Position numbers and translations under genes: made by a program. Under the pieces are notes generated by a model. That model had not been told where the DNA came from. It made no database searches and worked only from the letters and a program-made list of their open reading frames with translations. From Armatimonadota bacterium (lineage in GTDB: Bacteria; Armatimonadota; HRBIN16), in contig BPGU01000002.1 in assembly GCA_026003195.1 (NCBI GenBank), forward strand, positions 310,001 through 374,000: DNA of 64,000 bases. The letters run 5' to 3'. This document shows, in pieces, positions 61,467-64,000 of the stretch (its first letter is position 1; the number at the start of each line of letters is the position of its first letter).

Positions 61467-61979
61467 ATGGCTTTCTGGCGATTATGGTGCATGGTGGTGC
61501 TGACGGTGCTCATCGTCTCGGCGGTGACAGGTACGCTGGCGCAGGGTCAACCCTACCCGCCCACCCCTCCCCGAAGCATGGGAGGGCAACCGCCACCGCC
61601 TCCACCCTTTGATCGCGAGGCGCTGTTCGCCAGACTGAATCTGACCGCGCAACAGCGTACGCAGCTCATCAACCTGATGAACGAAACCGAAGAGAAGATG
61701 CGCCGACTGCTCACAAAACTTCACGAGCAGCGGAGGCAGTTGATTCAGCTATACCAGCAGTATCAGTTTGACGAAAAGACAGCGCAACGCATCATCCAGA
61801 GTATCAACCAGACCCAGGCAGACCTGCTGAAAGTGCATCACGAGCATCAGAAACAGCTGCGCCGTATCCTGGATAAAGAGCAGTTCGACCGCTGGAACCA
61901 GTGGTGGAAAGAGCGCATGTTCTTTCCTCCTTCCAAAGGCGATTGGGGGCGGCGAGGGCGCGACGGCAAGCCGGGGTAG
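61467..61979 (+). CDS. Spy/CpxP-like periplasmic protein (LTxxQ family)
   Basis: This 170-residue exported protein has a signal peptide (MAFWRLWCMVVLTVLIVSAV, cleavage after LAQG), a Pro-rich linker (PPPPPPF), and two LTxxQ-type helical segments: LNLTAQQRTQLINLMNETEE and a similar one near IQSINQTQADLLKVHHEHQK. Long amphipathic helices rich in Arg, Gln and His follow. Proteins like Spy, CpxP and CnrX/ZraP act as periplasmic chaperones or metal sensors and often lie beside sigma/anti-sigma genes. GCGGAGGAAAT precedes ATG 61467. It probably supplies the periplasmic sensor of this stress module. Confidence 0.8.
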   Translation: MAFWRLWCMVVLTVLIVSAVTGTLAQGQPYPPTPPRSMGGQPPPPPPFDREALFARLNLTAQQRTQLINLMNETEEKMRRLLTKLHEQRRQLIQLYQQYQFDEKTAQRIIQSINQTQADLLKVHHEHQKQLRRILDKEQFDRWNQWWKERMFFPPSKGDWGRRGRDGKPG

Positions 61980-61982
61980 AAG

Positions 61983-62888
61983 ATGCTCTGGGTAGCGGTC
62001 ACGGCAGTTGCGCTGCTCCTTTTCTGGTGGGTACTGCTTGCCGTCGCGGCAACGCACCCACCGCGTGCACCTCTGTTCCTGACCCCTTTTGATGTGCAGG
62101 TTCCTTTTGACCCTGTGCTTTTTCCCTCGCGTGACGGCACACCCCTGTCGGGGTGGTGGATACCCCACCCACGCCCTCGTGGGGTGGCGGTGCTCTGTCA
62201 CGGTTACGTGGCGAACCGCTGCGAGGTGCTGGGGGTGGCGATAGAGCTCCATCGCATGGGTTTCAGCTGCTTGCTCTTTGATTTCCGGGCGCATGGTGAA
62301 AGCGGAGGACGCTCCACCACCATCGGAATCCGGGAAGTGCAGGATGCTCTGGGTGCGGTGGATTTCGCGGTGCGGTTCGGTTTCCCCGTGCTGCTGTTCG
62401 GCTCCTCGATGGGAGGCGCAGTGGCTATTATGGCAGCCGCTCGCGACGCACGAGTGGGCGCGGTCATCGCCGATAGCGCGTATGCCAACCTGTCCGACGC
62501 CGCCAACAAGTGGTGGGAAGCGGGGTTCGGCAGGGTGCTGGGCACGCTGTGTCGCCCGGTGAAGTACCTGGCGATGTTGTTTACCCGAACCCGCCTCTCG
62601 CAGGCGGAACCGGTGCGCGAAATCGGCAACATCGCGCCGCGCCCCGTGCTGCTGATTCACGGCGACCGCGACCATCTGGTTCCCATCGAGCACGCCTACG
62701 CCCTGTATCAGGCGGCAGGTGAACCGCGTACACTGTGGATCGCCAGCGGCAGTGGGCACGTGCAGGCGCGGGTGGACCAGCCGGAGAACTACTATGGACA
62801 GATAGCCGCCTTTATCGAGAAATGGCTGGAGGCATCACCCGCCCATGAAACAAACCATATCCGACCTGGCGAGATCACGCCATCATGA
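61983..62888 (+). CDS. Alpha/beta-hydrolase, membrane-anchored serine hydrolase
   Basis: This 301-residue protein begins with one transmembrane helix (LWVAVTAVALLLFWWVLLAV) followed by a cytoplasmic or periplasmic alpha/beta hydrolase domain. The oxyanion region is AVLCHGYVANRCEVLG, the nucleophile elbow is LLFGSSMGGAVAIMAAA with Ser as nucleophile, the acid is in LLIHGDRDHLVPIEHAYAL, and the His is in IASGSGHVQARV. It resembles the BAAT/acyl-CoA thioester and YqkD-like hydrolases. It lies three bases after the Spy-like gene and overlaps the next gene start. The substrate is unknown. Confidence 0.85.
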   Translation: MLWVAVTAVALLLFWWVLLAVAATHPPRAPLFLTPFDVQVPFDPVLFPSRDGTPLSGWWIPHPRPRGVAVLCHGYVANRCEVLGVAIELHRMGFSCLLFDFRAHGESGGRSTTIGIREVQDALGAVDFAVRFGFPVLLFGSSMGGAVAIMAAARDARVGAVIADSAYANLSDAANKWWEAGFGRVLGTLCRPVKYLAMLFTRTRLSQAEPVREIGNIAPRPVLLIHGDRDHLVPIEHAYALYQAAGEPRTLWIASGSGHVQARVDQPENYYGQIAAFIEKWLEASPAHETNHIRPGEITPS

Positions 62889-64000
62889 CCAGTGGCTACA
62901 TCATCCCATCGTGGGAGACCCTTCCTGGGACAGCTTCCAGCGCGAACCGGGCAACCCCGTGTACGTCGGCAAACCGCCGTATCTCTGGCCCGTAAACGGT
63001 TTTCTGTTTCGTGACCCGCCCTCAGGCAGATGGTACGCTTATATCAGCCTGTACCCGCGAGGTTACTGGCCACCCGGCGGAACCCTCTGCCTGCGCGAAC
63101 GTGCCGATGGAGGCTGGGAAGAGGTGGGTATTGTTTTGCAAGGCGACGCCCAGAGCTTTGACGGGGATGGCAAACGTCCGGGCGGGACGGTAGATGTCTC
63201 CATCGTCTACGAAGCAGGCAGGTATCACATGGTCTACGGCTGGGCGGACCCCACCAACGAACGGGGAGGCATCGCCTACGCCTGGGCAGAACGCCCCGAG
63301 GGACCGTTTCACCGTGCCCCCACCCCCATTCATGAGGATACCCACCAGAAGCCGCTGCTGGGGCGTTACGTGCGCGTCTATGCTTCGACGCTTCTCCGAA
63401 GACGCAACGACTGGCTGATCCTTCACATGATGAGCACACCCCACAACGCGGGTGGAACGTGGGCGCTGGCATGTATGACCTCCAGACATCCCGACAGGGG
63501 CTATACACCACCCCAGCTTTTGCTCTACCCGCAGAGCGATGTCTTCCACCCACCGCTGGCGGAGTTCTTTCCGGCGTTCGCGCACAGGGGCACCGTGTAC
63601 GCACCGGCAACCTCGGTGGCTCTCAACAGAACGTTCCAGGTACTGTTTCGCGCACCCGTTGAGAAAGCGCACCTGCCGGAGGCATGGCAAATCGTGCAGT
63701 ACGGTTCACTCTGGCATGCCGAAGCGCACCCGTGGGAAGCTCAGGGAATATGGGGACAGACCTTCGCTGGACAGGTTGCCCTCGATGGCACACTGCGTGT
63801 ACTGTTTCCCAGCAAGACAGCCCACGATATCGGCACCATCAGCCTCGCCCGTCGCCGATGGAACCAGCCCTTCCGGGATGGTTTCGTGCTGTCCGCACCG
63901 CGCGGCGCCGCACTGGTGGTACTTCGCAGGCAGTATCACGCCTTTCACCTGTCTGCCTCGGCACGCAGTCGCGGCGCATGGGCGATCTGCTGGCAGTGCA
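62845..64000 (+). CDS. Five-bladed beta-propeller glycosidase-like protein (partial, runs off the window)
   Basis: This frame starts at ATG 62845, inside the end of the hydrolase gene, and stays open to the last base, giving at least 385 residues. Repeated segments such as PYLWPVNGFLFRDPPSGRWY, TVDVSIVYEAGRYHMVYGWA and RVYASTLLRRRNDWLILHMM, with Asp and Glu at strand ends, recall the GH43/GH117-type propeller fold. No signal peptide is seen. It may degrade a polysaccharide together with the heparinase-like protein. The call rests on general pattern, and the C-terminus is missing. Confidence 0.55.
   Translation, partial: MKQTISDLARSRHHDQWLHHPIVGDPSWDSFQREPGNPVYVGKPPYLWPVNGFLFRDPPSGRWYAYISLYPRGYWPPGGTLCLRERADGGWEEVGIVLQGDAQSFDGDGKRPGGTVDVSIVYEAGRYHMVYGWADPTNERGGIAYAWAERPEGPFHRAPTPIHEDTHQKPLLGRYVRVYASTLLRRRNDWLILHMMSTPHNAGGTWALACMTSRHPDRGYTPPQLLLYPQSDVFHPPLAEFFPAFAHRGTVYAPATSVALNRTFQVLFRAPVEKAHLPEAWQIVQYGSLWHAEAHPWEAQGIWGQTFAGQVALDGTLRVLFPSKTAHDIGTISLARRRWNQPFRDGFVLSAPRGAALVVLRRQYHAFHLSASARSRGAWAICWQC

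Noticed and set aside
61749-62759. 336-codon minus-strand frame opposite the Spy-like and hydrolase genes
   Set aside because: Composition is typical of antisense frames (His, Gln, Arg-rich); the plus-strand genes have domain motifs.

Overview
The window reads as chromosomal DNA (GC-rich, roughly 55-60% by eye) from a diderm, probably thermophilic, environmental bacterium. Lipid A acyltransferase and heptosyltransferase genes, Wzi-like and YjbH-like outer-membrane proteins, a PEP-CTERM protein, secreted 'stalk' (copper-amine-oxidase N-terminal-like) proteins and a leucine T-box together fit best with Armatimonadota. That assignment is inference; no 16S gene is present. No tRNA, rRNA, CRISPR array, prophage or complete insertion sequence was seen.

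Layout. 1-9043 is a plus-strand exopolysaccharide operon: two GT4 glycosyltransferases, a PglC-like phosphoglycosyl transferase, a PglD/NeuD-like acetyltransferase, a DegT aminotransferase, a membrane-anchored SDR epimerase, an L-2-hydroxyglutarate oxidase and a Wzi-like barrel, followed by the frameshifted tail of a PEP-CTERM gene. 9239-10859 holds upp and an RluD-type pseudouridine synthase (minus). 10995-16178 is an unusual minus-strand duplicated module (B'-A'-B-A) of secreted proteins: FlgD-Ig proteins with a possible caspase/CHAT-like His-Cys pair (B), alternating with PepSY-like/stalk-domain proteins (A). lgt follows. 17327-18829 encodes an eight-heme nitrite reductase. Next come ilvD, a fatty-acid desaturase, a frameshifted heparinase-like gene, a phosphohexomutase, a UPF0175/DUF3368 toxin-antitoxin pair, and an LPS block (two GT9 heptosyltransferases and an LpxL-like acyltransferase).

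29673-36981 carries a YjbH-like protein, a DUF6807 protein, and a cytochrome c maturation operon ccmABCDEF with a CxxxY-type CcmE, ending with panD. cstA and a PEP-CTERM gene with a textbook sigma-54 promoter follow. 39630-51654 is the branched-chain amino-acid region: a leucine-specifier T-box, ilvB-ilvN-two small membrane proteins-ilvC-leuA, then an NYN nuclease, leuB, a P-II gene, an AEC transporter, a gutted glycoside-hydrolase-like gene and cimA. 51941-57902 is a compact minus-strand membrane/signalling operon (isochorismatase-like protein, hybrid histidine kinase, CPBP protease, two SPFH proteins). 58029-60320 has panB-panC and mntP. 60388-62888 has an ECF sigma factor, a zinc-finger anti-sigma factor, a Spy/CpxP-like protein and an alpha/beta hydrolase. 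A beta-propeller-like glycosidase gene runs off the end.

Functional links. IlvD, IlvBN, IlvC, LeuA, LeuB and CimA cover most of valine, leucine and threonine-independent isoleucine synthesis. PanB draws 2-ketoisovalerate from that pathway, and PanC and PanD complete pantothenate. The ccm operon can supply the covalent heme needed by the octaheme reductase. Several genes show indels or deletions (14856-16178, 21868-23941, 9048-9204, 49371-49937), so either the locus is decaying or the assembly carries homopolymer errors.
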